Below are positions 17,190-25,565 of a DNA stretch of 64,000 bases, one piece after another. Made by a program: the position numbers and the translations under genes. Under the pieces are notes generated by a model. The model had not been told where the DNA came from. It saw only the letters and a program-made list of their open reading frames with translations, and searched no databases. Every line of letters starts with the position of its first letter. Within the stretch, counting starts at the first letter, position 1. Source of the stretch: Pedobacter ginsenosidimutans (GTDB taxonomy: Bacteria; Bacteroidota; Bacteroidia; Sphingobacteriales; Sphingobacteriaceae); assembly GCF_001442625.1 (NCBI RefSeq), contig NZ_LMZQ01000005.1:372001-436000 (forward strand), written 5' to 3'.

Positions 17190-18810
17190 ATACTTTTTCT
17201 CCGTTCAGGTAGGTTTTTAAAACTTTGGTTTTTAATATGTTTTGTGGTGTTGATTTCAAAATATCGTGATCGAGGATAACAAAATCGGCTAACTTGCCTT
17301 TCTCTAGACTTCCTTTTTCCTGCTCTTCAAAATTGGCTTTTGCTGCCCAAATGGTCATTCCACGTAAAGCTTCTTCAGGTGTTAAGGCATTTTCCATTTG
17401 GAAACCTCCTTTCGGGAAACCTTTTGCATCTTCTCTCACTGTTGCTGCATAAAACGTTAATAATGGATTAATGTTTTCGATCGGAAAATCAGTACCCAAA
17501 GGAATCCAACCGTTTTGTTTTAACAATTGTTTGTAAGCATAAGCACTTTTTAATCTTTCAGTCCCTAAACGCTGTCCGGCCCAATACATATCGGAAGTGG
17601 CATGTGTAGGCTGAACGGATGGAACAATGCTGGCCTTTCCGAACAGATCGAAATCACTAACATTCACTACTTGTGCATGTTCAATGCGCCAGCGCTGATC
17701 GTTTTTACCTTTTAAAATTTTATTGTAAATATTCAGGATTACGCGGTTGGCCGAATCGCCAATGGCATGGGTACACATCTGAAAATGATTGGCAGCAATC
17801 TTTGTGGCCACTTCTTCAAAGTGTTTTTGATCGCTCAATAGAAAACCTGTTTTGTTTGGCATGTCGCCATATGGGTGCAACAGGCACGCTCCACGCGAAC
17901 CTAAAGCACCGTCAGCATAAACTTTAAATGCCCTAACATTTAACCGATCGGTTTTAATTGGCCCACGACTAAACAAATATTTATAATTATCAGGCTCATC
18001 CGAAAGCATTACATAGAGCCTCATTTTCAATTTATTCTCTTTCTGCAGTTTTTCGATAAATTCGATAGCCAAGTAACTTAAGCCGCAATCGTCAATGGTG
18101 GTTAAGCCAGCAGCAAAGCAGTTTTTCTGCGCGTCTATAAATATTTTTTCGGCTTGTTTAGCATCTGGTAAAGGGATTTTGCGTTCTACTAAAGCTGCAG
18201 CATTATCAATTAAAACGCCAGTGAGCTTTCCATCTTGGGTAAGCATATCGCCACCTACCAATTTCTGCTCGCCTTTAATGCCAGCGACATCCAATGCTTT
18301 TTGGTTAACAATGGCCGCATGACCATCAATACGGTTTAAAAATACCGGGCGACCCGGAAAAAGTACCGTTAACTGTTCATTGGTAGGGAAAGCTTTATTA
18401 TCCCAATCGTTTTGATCCCATCCGTTACCGATTAACCAACCATCGGGGTGCGTTTTGGCAAAATCAGTTAAACGCATAAGCACTTCATCCCAGGATTTTG
18501 TTTCCCGTAGATCGGCTGTTTGCAAACTTTGTCCGTAACCGTAAAAATGAGCATGGGCATCGATAAAACCTGGATAAACAGCCTTGCCTTCGGCATTGAT
18601 TTCTTCTTTGCCAGCATATTTGGCTTGAATATCATCACTTTTGCCAAGGGCCAGGATTTTGCCATTCTTTACAGCGAAAGCTTCAACAGTATCAAATTTA
18701 CTGTTAACGGTATAAACTTTTGCGTTGTAAACAATTACATCAACTTTTTCCTTTTTGGTACATGAAGTGAACAGCAGCGCAAAAAAGAGGCTGTATAAAA
18801 TGGATTTCAT
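17176..18810 (-). CDS. YtcJ-like amidohydrolase, lipoprotein
   Basis: A 544-residue metal-dependent amidohydrolase. The leader MKSILYSLFFALLFTSC is a lipoprotein signal, which places it in the envelope, unlike cytosolic relatives. The N-terminal beta-sandwich strand DVIVYNAKVYTV is followed by the metal-binding GFIDAHAHFYGYG (H-x-H). Further family blocks are HPDGWLIGNGWDQNDW, FKVYADGALGSRGACL, CTHAIGDSANR, WRIEHAQVV (metal His) and PLGTDFPIENINP. The C-terminus LADFVILDHDIL...VLKTYLNGEKVYE closes the sandwich. Members hydrolyse N-substituted amides or formamides; the substrate is unknown. It is the first gene of the operon with the serine hydrolase (14-bp overlap, translational coupling likely). 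Confidence 0.88.
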   Translation of the reverse strand: MKSILYSLFFALLFTSCTKKEKVDVIVYNAKVYTVNSKFDTVEAFAVKNGKILALGKSDDIQAKYAGKEEINAEGKAVYPGFIDAHAHFYGYGQSLQTADLRETKSWDEVLMRLTDFAKTHPDGWLIGNGWDQNDWDNKAFPTNEQLTVLFPGRPVFLNRIDGHAAIVNQKALDVAGIKGEQKLVGGDMLTQDGKLTGVLIDNAAALVERKIPLPDAKQAEKIFIDAQKNCFAAGLTTIDDCGLSYLAIEFIEKLQKENKLKMRLYVMLSDEPDNYKYLFSRGPIKTDRLNVRAFKVYADGALGSRGACLLHPYGDMPNKTGFLLSDQKHFEEVATKIAANHFQMCTHAIGDSANRVILNIYNKILKGKNDQRWRIEHAQVVNVSDFDLFGKASIVPSVQPTHATSDMYWAGQRLGTERLKSAYAYKQLLKQNGWIPLGTDFPIENINPLLTFYAATVREDAKGFPKGGFQMENALTPEEALRGMTIWAAKANFEEQEKGSLEKGKLADFVILDHDILKSTPQNILKTKVLKTYLNGEKVYEAK

Positions 18811-18895
18811 ATCGATAAAGATAGAAAATTGAAAGCATTTGGGTTTGTAAATTCGGTTTTACAGAATTAGATTTTTTTAGCCAAGGAAACATATC

Positions 18896-19030
18896 CTGTC
18901 CGTAGAGTTAAGCGCAGCGTCTCTACGGATTGGCTAATAAGATTGAGTTTTCAAACTCAATAATTCAGAATGAGTCAGAGACTCTTTTTTATTAGTCATC
19001 CCGTAGAGCCCTTCGGAACTCTACGGACAG
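18896..19030. repeat. MITE-like element, copy 1 (135 bp, 14-bp perfect terminal inverted repeats)
   Basis: Ends CTGTCCGTAGAGTT and AACTCTACGGACAG are perfect inverted complements. The interior contains smaller inverted repeats (TTGAGTTTTCAAACTCAA; GAGTCAGAGACTC). Shorter or degenerate copies lie at 46916 and 47133. It has no coding capacity. Confidence 0.8.
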
Positions 19031-19079
19031 CTAGGTCTAAATAAAAAAAAATTTTATCCCTTAATAAATCCTGAAACGA

Positions 19080-19097
19080 ATCCGATAGCTATCGGAT
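19080..19097. repeat. 18-bp perfect palindrome, copy 2
   Basis: Identical to the 18-mers at 9921 and 45575; intergenic, upstream of mutL. Confidence 0.85.
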
Positions 19098-19458
19098 CAG
19101 TAGGATGACTCTTCGTAAAAATGGATGTTTATTTCTTCACTATGTTTGGATGAACAGCCCTTTGTAAAATAAACCCGATGGAAGCGGTATACTTTTTGGC
19201 GATCACCCTGAGCGGAGTCTAAGGGCAGCCAAAAAGATACAGCGGACAGCGGGGCTACCAAAACCGATTGACACAGGAACCCGCTTTTCAAAAAAATGTA
19301 AAGTCTTAAAATATTGTGTTTTCAAATGTTTTCATCAATATGTACCTACCAATCAATTAAATCTATTTACCTACAGTCATTTACGTGTTGAGTTTTAAAC
19401 AAATCGGGTTCTTTAAGCTTATTTTGCATAATTTAGCGAATTCACTTTGCCTTAATAC

Positions 19459-21294
19459 ATGACTGATATTATTCACTTATTGCCTGATGCTGTTGCCAAT
19501 CAAATTGCTGCCGGAGAAGTTGTTCAACGACCTGCTTCTGCGGTAAAAGAATTGCTCGAAAATTCGATAGATGCCGGCGCAGATAAAATTCAACTGGTAG
19601 TAAAAGATGCCGGAAAGGCATTGATTCAGATTATAGATAACGGTTGTGGAATGAGCGTTACCGATGCCAGAATGTGTTTCGAACGCCATGCCACTTCGAA
19701 GGTAAAAAAAGCAGAAGATTTATTCGCCATCCGTACCATGGGTTTCCGTGGCGAAGCAATGGCCTCTATTGCGGCAATTTCGCAGGTGGAAATGAAAACC
19801 CGCAGGCATGAAGATGAAATCGGTACCTGTATCTCTATCGAAGGTGCACAGGTAACCAATCAGGAACCCGTTGCCACCTCACCAGGGACACAGATTTCGA
19901 TTAAAAACTTATTTTTCAATACGCCTGCCAGAAGGAATTTCCTTAAAAGTAATCCGGTAGAAATGCGCCATATTCTGGATGAATTTCAACGGGTAGCATT
20001 GGCACACCCCGCTGTATTTTTTAGTCTGCATCATGATGGTACCGAGATTTTTAACCTGCCAAAAGGCAATTTAAAACAACGTATTGTCCACCTTTTTGGC
20101 AACAACTATAACGAACGTCTGGTTCCTGTTGAAGAAGAAACGACCATCATCAACCTTAAAGGATATATTGGTAAACCTGCTTTTGCAAAGAAAACCAGGG
20201 GCGAACAGTTCTTTTTCGTGAATAACCGCTTTATTAAAGACCCCTATTTAAACCATGCGGTAAGTTCTGCTTTCGAAGATTTATTACCGGATGACAGTTA
20301 CCCCCTATATGTATTGTTTATAGAGATCGATCCATCTAAAATTGACGTAAACGTTCATCCCACTAAAACAGAAATTAAGTATCTGGATGAAAAATCCATT
20401 TATGCAATCATGAAATCGGCGGTAAAACGTTCAATTGGCCGTTATAACATTTCGCCAACTTTAGATTTCGATCAGGAAACAGGTTTTAGCAATATGATTA
20501 CCCATAAAGCGGTTGAAGATATTGTTCCACCGAGTATTAATTTCAATCCTGATTTTAATCCCTTTGCAAGCGACAGTAGTTCTACATCAGGTTATGCTTC
20601 ATCGCCAAGAAATTATGAAGCCAAACCAAGTGCTAAAAACTGGGGCTCGCTTTACGAAATAACCGAACAGCCAATTGTAGAACAAACTTCTATTTATGCC
20701 GATGAAACTGTTTTAGAAACCAAGCAAAAGCAGTACATGCAATTGCACAACCGTTATATTGTTTCGCAGATTAAGTCGGGATTGATGGTGATCGATCAAC
20801 AAATGGCACATGAGCGCATCCTTTATGAACGTTTTCTCGTACATCTTGATGATCGCAAAGGCGCATCGCAGCAGAGTTTATTTCCGCAAACCATTACACT
20901 TAACGCCAACGATTTCGAACTGGCAAAAAGTTTACTGGATGATATAAAAAGTTTGGGCTTCGATGTACGCGAATTTGGAAAAAATACGTTGGTAGTAGAA
21001 GGCGTTCCGGTTGATCTGGGCAGCAGCAATATTAACGAAACGCAATTATTTGAACAATTGATTGAGGGCTTTAAAAACTCACAGCAGGAACTAAAATTAA
21101 GCAAACGCGATAGCCTTGCAAGGAGTTTAGCAAAAAATGGTGCCATTAAAGCCGGAACAAGTCTTGGTCAGGAGGAAATGAATACCTTGATTGATGAGCT
21201 TTTTGCCTGTAAAACACCTAACTTTAGCGTGAGTGGCAAACCAATTATCCAAACCATTACTTTGGCAGAGCTGGATAAGAAGTTTGAGAAGTAG
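19459..21294 (+). CDS. mutL: DNA mismatch repair protein MutL
   Basis: MutL couples mismatch recognition by MutS to strand incision. The N-terminal GHKL ATPase shows LPDAVANQIAAGEVVQRPASAVKELLENSIDAGA (Asn/Asp of motif I), IDNGCGM (motif II) and TMGFRGEAMASI (motif III). The transducer domain ends in VDVNVHPTKTEIKYLDE. The linker at about 350-430 is Ser/Asn-rich. The C-terminal dimerisation domain begins with YMQLHNRYIVSQIKSGLMVIDQQMAHERILYE, where D-Q-x-A-x-E-R is a variant of the DQHAAxER endonuclease motif; the His is replaced by Met. Length 611 is normal. It heads a likely conserved cluster with two rhomboids and an EEP protein, though a heptamer repeat separates them. Confidence 0.97.
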   Translation: MTDIIHLLPDAVANQIAAGEVVQRPASAVKELLENSIDAGADKIQLVVKDAGKALIQIIDNGCGMSVTDARMCFERHATSKVKKAEDLFAIRTMGFRGEAMASIAAISQVEMKTRRHEDEIGTCISIEGAQVTNQEPVATSPGTQISIKNLFFNTPARRNFLKSNPVEMRHILDEFQRVALAHPAVFFSLHHDGTEIFNLPKGNLKQRIVHLFGNNYNERLVPVEEETTIINLKGYIGKPAFAKKTRGEQFFFVNNRFIKDPYLNHAVSSAFEDLLPDDSYPLYVLFIEIDPSKIDVNVHPTKTEIKYLDEKSIYAIMKSAVKRSIGRYNISPTLDFDQETGFSNMITHKAVEDIVPPSINFNPDFNPFASDSSSTSGYASSPRNYEAKPSAKNWGSLYEITEQPIVEQTSIYADETVLETKQKQYMQLHNRYIVSQIKSGLMVIDQQMAHERILYERFLVHLDDRKGASQQSLFPQTITLNANDFELAKSLLDDIKSLGFDVREFGKNTLVVEGVPVDLGSSNINETQLFEQLIEGFKNSQQELKLSKRDSLARSLAKNGAIKAGTSLGQEEMNTLIDELFACKTPNFSVSGKPIIQTITLAELDKKFEK

Positions 21295-21295
21295 G

Positions 21296-21337
21296 TTTAG
21301 GGTTTAGGGTTTAGGGTTTAGGGTTTAGGGTTTAGGG
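21296..21337. repeat. six perfect TTTAGGG heptamers
   Basis: A 42-base perfect tandem repeat starts one base past the mutL stop codon. TTTAGGG is identical to the plant telomere unit; here it is a simple-sequence repeat in the mutL-rhomboid spacer, 51 bases before the next ATG. Confidence 0.95.
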
Positions 21338-21388
21338 AAAACAATTAAAGATTAAACTTTGCCGCTTAAAAACAAGAAAAAAAATTAA

Positions 21389-22108
21389 ATGAATAACATA
21401 TATATTCCACCTGTAGTAAAAAACCTACTGATTATTAACATTTTATTTTTCGCAGCCACTTACCTGCTGACAAACCTTCACCTTGATGACCTGTTAGCTG
21501 TATATTATTTTGATTCTCCAAAATTCGAGATATGGCAGCCAATAAGTTATATGTTTATGCATGGTAACCTGGCACATATCTTTTTCAATATGTTTGCACT
21601 TTATAGTTTTGGCAGTATTTTAGAACAGCGTTGGGGAGCTAAAAAATTTTTAATATTTTATTTTGTAACAGGCCTGGGTGCCTTGTTTTTACAATGGGCT
21701 GTACAGGCTTACGAGGTTCATCAAATCTTAGGAACTTTTACAGCCGGAAACAAGCTAAGCTTGAGTGACTTATATAATGCAACAGATGCATCACCAGCAA
21801 AAGTTAAAACACTATTTGGAATATATTTTGGTGGAATGCTTGGTGCATCGGGCGCCATTTTCGGTTTATTGGTCGCTTTTGGCATGTTATATCCAAACGC
21901 CGAGTTAATGATCATGTTTATTCCAGTTCCGGTAAAAGCAAAATATATTATTCCGGTTTATATTTTAATAGAATTAACTTTAGGTGTGGCAGAAATTGCC
22001 GGCGATTCAGTAGCACATTATGCCCACTTGGGTGGTGCTTTAATTGGGTTTATACTCGTTAAAATATGGAAAGATAAGAACGATACATTTTATACGCTCT
22101 ATGAATAA
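21389..22108 (+). CDS. rhomboid intramembrane serine protease (first of two)
   Basis: A 239-residue polytopic membrane protein with about six hydrophobic segments. Rhomboid hallmarks: MFMHGNLAHIFFNMFALY (the HxxxxHxxxN oxyanion region, TM2), the nucleophile in GASGAIFG (Ser154) and the catalytic His in HYAHLGGALIGF (His213). All catalytic residues are intact. An insert of about 30 polar residues lies between the second and third segments. Its stop codon overlaps the next rhomboid start (ATGAATAA). Rhomboids cleave single-span membrane substrates within the bilayer; the substrate here is unknown. Confidence 0.93.
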   Translation: MNNIYIPPVVKNLLIINILFFAATYLLTNLHLDDLLAVYYFDSPKFEIWQPISYMFMHGNLAHIFFNMFALYSFGSILEQRWGAKKFLIFYFVTGLGALFLQWAVQAYEVHQILGTFTAGNKLSLSDLYNATDASPAKVKTLFGIYFGGMLGASGAIFGLLVAFGMLYPNAELMIMFIPVPVKAKYIIPVYILIELTLGVAEIAGDSVAHYAHLGGALIGFILVKIWKDKNDTFYTLYE

Positions 22109-22955
22109 TACTTTCAAAGATTTAAAATTCAAGGTTTTTCAATCTGGCAATCCATTGTTCTTTTACATTGGGATTAATGTGATGCTATTTTTGATTATCG
22201 CTGTTATTGGGGTAATCAGCAAGCTAAGTGGCCAAGGTGATATTATTGATTTATTTGTAAGCGATTATTTAGGTTTACCTGCAAGTATTTCAAAACTGCC
22301 TGAGCGATTTTATACCATATTTACCTACATGTTTATTCATGATGGGATTCTTCACATCCTGTTTAACATGCTCGGCTTATTTTGGTTCGGCAACATATTC
22401 ATGAATTTCTTAAAAAGCCGTCAGTTCCACTTTGTATATCTGGCCGGGGGGCTATTTGGAGGTTTATTTGCTGTTGCCGCGTTAAATGTATTTCCTCTTT
22501 ATGCCAGTGGATTAGCAGGCGTAACCATTGTAGGGGCATCTGCGGCAGTAATGGCCATTATTTTCGCTGCCGCAACGCTGGTACCGAATTATACCATCAT
22601 GCTACTTTTCTTTGGCGAGGTTAAAATTAAATGGATTGCCATCATATATTTTGTACTCGATTTTATTGCTATAGGGTCAGTAAATGCTGGCGGAAGCTTA
22701 GCGCATATTGGTGGCGCGTTGTTAGGCTTCACCTTTATTAAAAGTTTGCAGAACGGAAGAGATTGGAGCAAGCTGTTCGAACGCAAACCAAAATTAAAAG
22801 TGGTTCGGAATGAAAAACCGGTTAAAAAACCCGAATTTAAAGGCGGCGTTTCCCAACAGGAAATAGATGCTATTTTAGATAAAATATCAACCTCAGGATA
22901 CGATAAATTAACAGCAGTAGAAAAAGAAAAACTATTTAAGGCAAGTAAAGATTAA
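22101..22955 (+). CDS. rhomboid intramembrane serine protease (second of two)
   Basis: A start at ATG 22101 is chosen: it overlaps the upstream stop in ATGAATAA, the usual coupling arrangement, whereas the longer frame from 22044 would add residues from the middle of the upstream gene. 284 residues. MFIHDGILHILFNMLGL carries the TM2 His and Asn. The nucleophile is Ser147 in VGASAAVMA (GASA instead of GASG), and the His is in SLAHIGGALLGF (His202). A C-terminal soluble tail (about 220-284) has basic residues and a short motif, GGVSQQEIDAILDKISTSGYDKLTAVEKEKLFKASK. This tail is shared by many rhomboids and has been proposed to be a small helical domain. It overlaps the next gene by one base. 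Confidence 0.92.
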   Translation: MNNTFKDLKFKVFQSGNPLFFYIGINVMLFLIIAVIGVISKLSGQGDIIDLFVSDYLGLPASISKLPERFYTIFTYMFIHDGILHILFNMLGLFWFGNIFMNFLKSRQFHFVYLAGGLFGGLFAVAALNVFPLYASGLAGVTIVGASAAVMAIIFAAATLVPNYTIMLLFFGEVKIKWIAIIYFVLDFIAIGSVNAGGSLAHIGGALLGFTFIKSLQNGRDWSKLFERKPKLKVVRNEKPVKKPEFKGGVSQQEIDAILDKISTSGYDKLTAVEKEKLFKASKD

Positions 22956-24067
22956 TGGCCACAAAAAAGAAGAAGTATAGTTTAGTGGATAAACTCCTTT
23001 TGCCCATTGCCGTTGTATTGGCAATTGCTTTGCTATTAGGGGTTCTTGCCGGAAATATGGATCCAAGAAAACATGCCATTATTGCTTTTTTCGGTCTTGC
23101 CTATCCCTTTGTCCTATTCGTTAATATTATCTTCTTGGCCTGGTGGTTTTTAAGCAAAAAATGGATTTTTGCAATCGCTACCGTTCTGGTTATCGCACTT
23201 GGCGCTAAAACTTTAAAAGCAACCTTTGCCATTGGTGGCGATGAAGGTGGCACTGAAAAAGCAGACAATAGCATCAGGATGATGACTTACAACGTGCACA
23301 GCTTTAAACTATACGGCGAAGACAATACCGAATCGGTAAAAGAAAAAATGCTACAGGTGGTAAAAGATCAAAATCCTGACATCATCTGTTTTCAGGAATT
23401 TTTTACCCGTTACAAAGGCGCTTTTGATACAGTTGATAGCTTAAAAGCATTGTTAAATACAAAATATTACTACTTCGTACCCACCAATAAAAATGATTAC
23501 GAAGCTACGGGTTTAGCTATATTTTCTAAATTCCCCATTAAAGATTCTGGCAAAATCCCCTTTGTTGAAGGCTTCCCTGGCAACATGAGTATTTATACCG
23601 ATTTAAACATCAAAGGAAAAACCTTACGGGTTTACAACGTACACTTTCAATCGATCTCTTTCGAAAAGCAGGATTACGAATACTTAGATAAGGTAAAGGA
23701 AATGAATACCGAACTGCAGCCATCTAAACGGATTTTAAGAATGCTCAAAAGTGCCTTTTTGAAACGTAGCGGTCAGGTAGATATTATGAAAAAGGAAATG
23801 GCAACCTGTAAAACGCCTTACCTTATTGCCGGCGATTTTAACGACACCCCTGCTTCTTATGTGGTTACCCAGATTACTGCCGGATTAAACAATAGCTTCA
23901 TTAAAAAGGGCAACGGTTTTGGCAAAACCTATAACGGTAAATTCCCTAATTTCCAGATCGATTATATTGCCACTTCTAAAGATTTAGAGGTACTAAACTA
24001 CAAAATTACCCAGGCCAAATTATCCGATCACTTTCCGGTACGCAGCGATTTAAGGTTTGTGCCTTAA
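22955..24067 (+). CDS. endonuclease/exonuclease/phosphatase (EEP) family protein, membrane-anchored
   Basis: A 370-residue protein whose first 90 residues carry about three hydrophobic segments. A C-terminal EEP domain follows: IRMMTYNVHSFKLYG (Asn of motif I), PDIICFQEFF (metal-binding Glu), LRVYNVHFQS, YLIAGDFNDTPASYV (D-x-N) and KLSDHFPVRSDL (catalytic Asp-His). All metal and catalytic residues are present, so an active Mg-dependent phosphodiesterase or phosphatase is likely, facing outward if the three segments place the C-terminus outside. The start ATG overlaps the rhomboid stop by one base (TAATG). The order mutL, rhomboid, rhomboid, EEP is, as far as I recall, common in Bacteroidota. 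The substrate is unknown. Confidence 0.9.
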   Translation: MATKKKKYSLVDKLLLPIAVVLAIALLLGVLAGNMDPRKHAIIAFFGLAYPFVLFVNIIFLAWWFLSKKWIFAIATVLVIALGAKTLKATFAIGGDEGGTEKADNSIRMMTYNVHSFKLYGEDNTESVKEKMLQVVKDQNPDIICFQEFFTRYKGAFDTVDSLKALLNTKYYYFVPTNKNDYEATGLAIFSKFPIKDSGKIPFVEGFPGNMSIYTDLNIKGKTLRVYNVHFQSISFEKQDYEYLDKVKEMNTELQPSKRILRMLKSAFLKRSGQVDIMKKEMATCKTPYLIAGDFNDTPASYVVTQITAGLNNSFIKKGNGFGKTYNGKFPNFQIDYIATSKDLEVLNYKITQAKLSDHFPVRSDLRFVP

Positions 24068-24317
24068 TATTACCGTTGACTGAAGTCAACGGCTAAGAAA
24101 AATCCTCTTTACCGTTGGCTTTAACCAACCGAAACCAAGCAAAAAATTTTCATCTGGAGCGCAAGGCCTGTACAAAACAATAAGTTTCTTCCCGTTTTAC
24201 GCTTTTACGCTTCGCTTCCTCGTGCCTCGTTGCTGCAAGGTAACACTTCAACCGGGGCTAGGTGGCTCAAACAGTATTTCATTTTTGGGGCTGCAAAATA
24301 CACAAACCCTTGTTCCT

Positions 24318-24386
24318 AAACCCGATAGAGCGGAATAGCCCGGAGCGCAGCGAGGACTATAAGCGAAAGCGGGACTGTAAACTGCC
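24318..24386 (+). repeat. GCAGCGAGGACT-type dispersed repeat
   Basis: The phrase GCGCAGCGAGGACT...AAGCGAAAGCGGGACT also occurs inverted at 45533-45600, where the 18-bp palindrome replaces part of the left end. Confidence 0.6.
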
Positions 24387-24523
24387 AAGAACCACAAGCC
24401 AATCGTTTCCTGATTCAAGAAATAATAAATATGTTTCTATTTCGGTCGGTGAGACACCAACTGATAGAATAAAAACCACCAAGAACCATAAGCCATTCAA
24501 TTTCCTAATGATGGAACAACATT

Positions 24524-24556
24524 AACCATATAAGAAATATAAGCGACATATAAGCT
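24524..24556 (+). repeat. CCATATAAG-type repeat, copy 1
   Basis: AACCATATAAGAAATATAAG followed by CGACATATAAGC: three ATATAAG units about 11-13 bases apart. Related copies occur at 45646, 57650 and 59188. Confidence 0.65.
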
Positions 24557-24672
24557 TAATGCAAATGACGACCAGATTACTAGCTATTTTGTTTTCTTAC
24601 CATACATCAACAATAGGTTTATTCCTTATCTCCATATTTGCTTCATAAAATTTAAAAAAAATCTTCAAAAAT

Positions 24673-25305
24673 ATGAGCTTAATAGATGCCCTAAACTGGC
24701 GTTATGCCGTTAAGAAAATGAACGGTCAACCTGTTGAACAAGAAAAGGTTGATAAAATTATTGCTGCAGCACATCTGGCACCAACATCATCAGGCTTACA
24801 GCCATTTAAAGTGATTGTGGTAACCAACCAGGAGTTAAAAGAGAAAATTGCACCGATTGCATATAACCAATCGCAGGTTATCGATTCTTCTCACCTGTTG
24901 ATTTTCGCAGCCAACGAAAACTATACAGAAGAAGGTATTGATGCTGTTTTTAGCAGAATGAATGCTGAGCGTGGTTTACCCGAAAGTGGAACGGATGCTT
25001 ACAAAGCGCAATTAAAAGGCATGGTCTTATCCAGAACTGCTGAAGAAAACTTTAACCATGCAGCCCGTCAGGCTTATATCGGTTTCGGTATCGCTATCGC
25101 AGAAGCGGCTTTGTTAAAAGTAGATGCTACCCCAATGGAAGGCTTTAATGGCCCTGCTTTAGATGAACTTTTAGGATTAGATAAAAAAGGCTTAAAAAGT
25201 GTTACCCTATTGCCATTAGGAAACAGGGATGAAGCCGGCGATTGGTTGGTAAACCTTAAAAAGGTACGTTCACCTAAAGAAGAATTTTTGATCGAGTTTA
25301 AATAA
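24673..25305 (+). CDS. nitroreductase-family NAD(P)H-dependent flavin oxidoreductase
   Basis: A 210-residue FMN enzyme of the NfsB/NfnB type, normally a cytosolic homodimer reducing nitro-aromatics, quinones or similar electrophiles. It starts LIDALNWRYAVKKMNGQPV, the FMN-phosphate-binding R-x-x-x-K region. This is followed by ILAPTSSGLQPFKVIVV-like segment HLAPTSSGLQPFKVIV, AARQAYIGFGIAIAEAALLKVDATPMEGF (the NfsB signature with P-M-E-G-F) and LLPLGNRDEAGDW. Family length and motifs are complete. It is monocistronic with a strong terminator 20 bases downstream. Confidence 0.93.
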   Translation: MSLIDALNWRYAVKKMNGQPVEQEKVDKIIAAAHLAPTSSGLQPFKVIVVTNQELKEKIAPIAYNQSQVIDSSHLLIFAANENYTEEGIDAVFSRMNAERGLPESGTDAYKAQLKGMVLSRTAEENFNHAARQAYIGFGIAIAEAALLKVDATPMEGFNGPALDELLGLDKKGLKSVTLLPLGNRDEAGDWLVNLKKVRSPKEEFLIEFK

Positions 25306-25325
25306 CAGGCAAACAACACTATATT

Positions 25326-25356
25326 AAAACGGGCCGCTATTTTAGCGGCCTGTTTT
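25326..25356 (+). terminator. rho-independent terminator of the nitroreductase gene
   Basis: GGCCGCTA-tttt-AGCGGCC stem with A-run before and TTTTG after. Confidence 0.85.
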
Positions 25357-25399
25357 GTTTAGCAATGGTTCGTTACACGCTCCATAAACGAATGTCTGG

Positions 25400-25454
25400 C
25401 TGAACTTGTTTCAGCATCTTTATCGGTTATTTTAAGATCCTGAAACAAGTTCAG
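25400..25454. repeat. inverted repeat with 15-bp arms (CTGAACTTGTTTCAG)
   Basis: Perfect arms at 25400-25414 and 25440-25454, each partly self-complementary (CTGAA...TTCAG), separated by 25 bases. Intergenic, no T-run, so not a terminator. Confidence 0.7.
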
Positions 25455-25565
25455 GGCGACGATGAACATGGGAATTTATGTAAAAAAATGTTAAACATCA
25501 TCACATTTTATGTGCTCTATTTATAATTGGATATATTTACGGGCTTAGCATTTAATATCCAATCC

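Larger units (their letters stand above)
18811..19458. other. 648-bp intergenic region rich in dispersed repeats
   Basis: It holds a MITE-like element at 18896-19030, an 18-bp palindrome at 19080, and the phrase CACCCTGAGCGGAGTCTAAGG typical of dispersed repeats. The last 130 bases hold the mutL promoter, with a TTCACTTTG -7-like box about ten bases before its ATG. No gene is supported. A 64-codon frame at 19097-19291 (minus) reads through repeat sequence. Confidence 0.65.
24068..24672. other. 605-bp intergenic region with dispersed repeats, no supported gene
   Basis: It contains a CCGTTGACT...AGTCAACGG hairpin just after the EEP stop (24074-24092), a GCAGCGAGGACT...GCGGGACT repeat (24318-24386, related to 45533-45600) and a CCATATAAG-type repeat (24524-24556). 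An 87-codon frame at 24262-24525 reads through repeat sequence with unusual codon use and is not supported. Confidence 0.6.

Noticed and set aside
19097..19291. 64-codon minus-strand frame upstream of mutL
   Set aside because: It overlaps the 18-bp palindrome and repeat phrases and has no protein-like pattern.
24262..24525. 87-codon plus-strand frame after the EEP gene
   Set aside because: It reads through dispersed repeat sequence, has no leader or domain, and codon use is unlike the neighbours.
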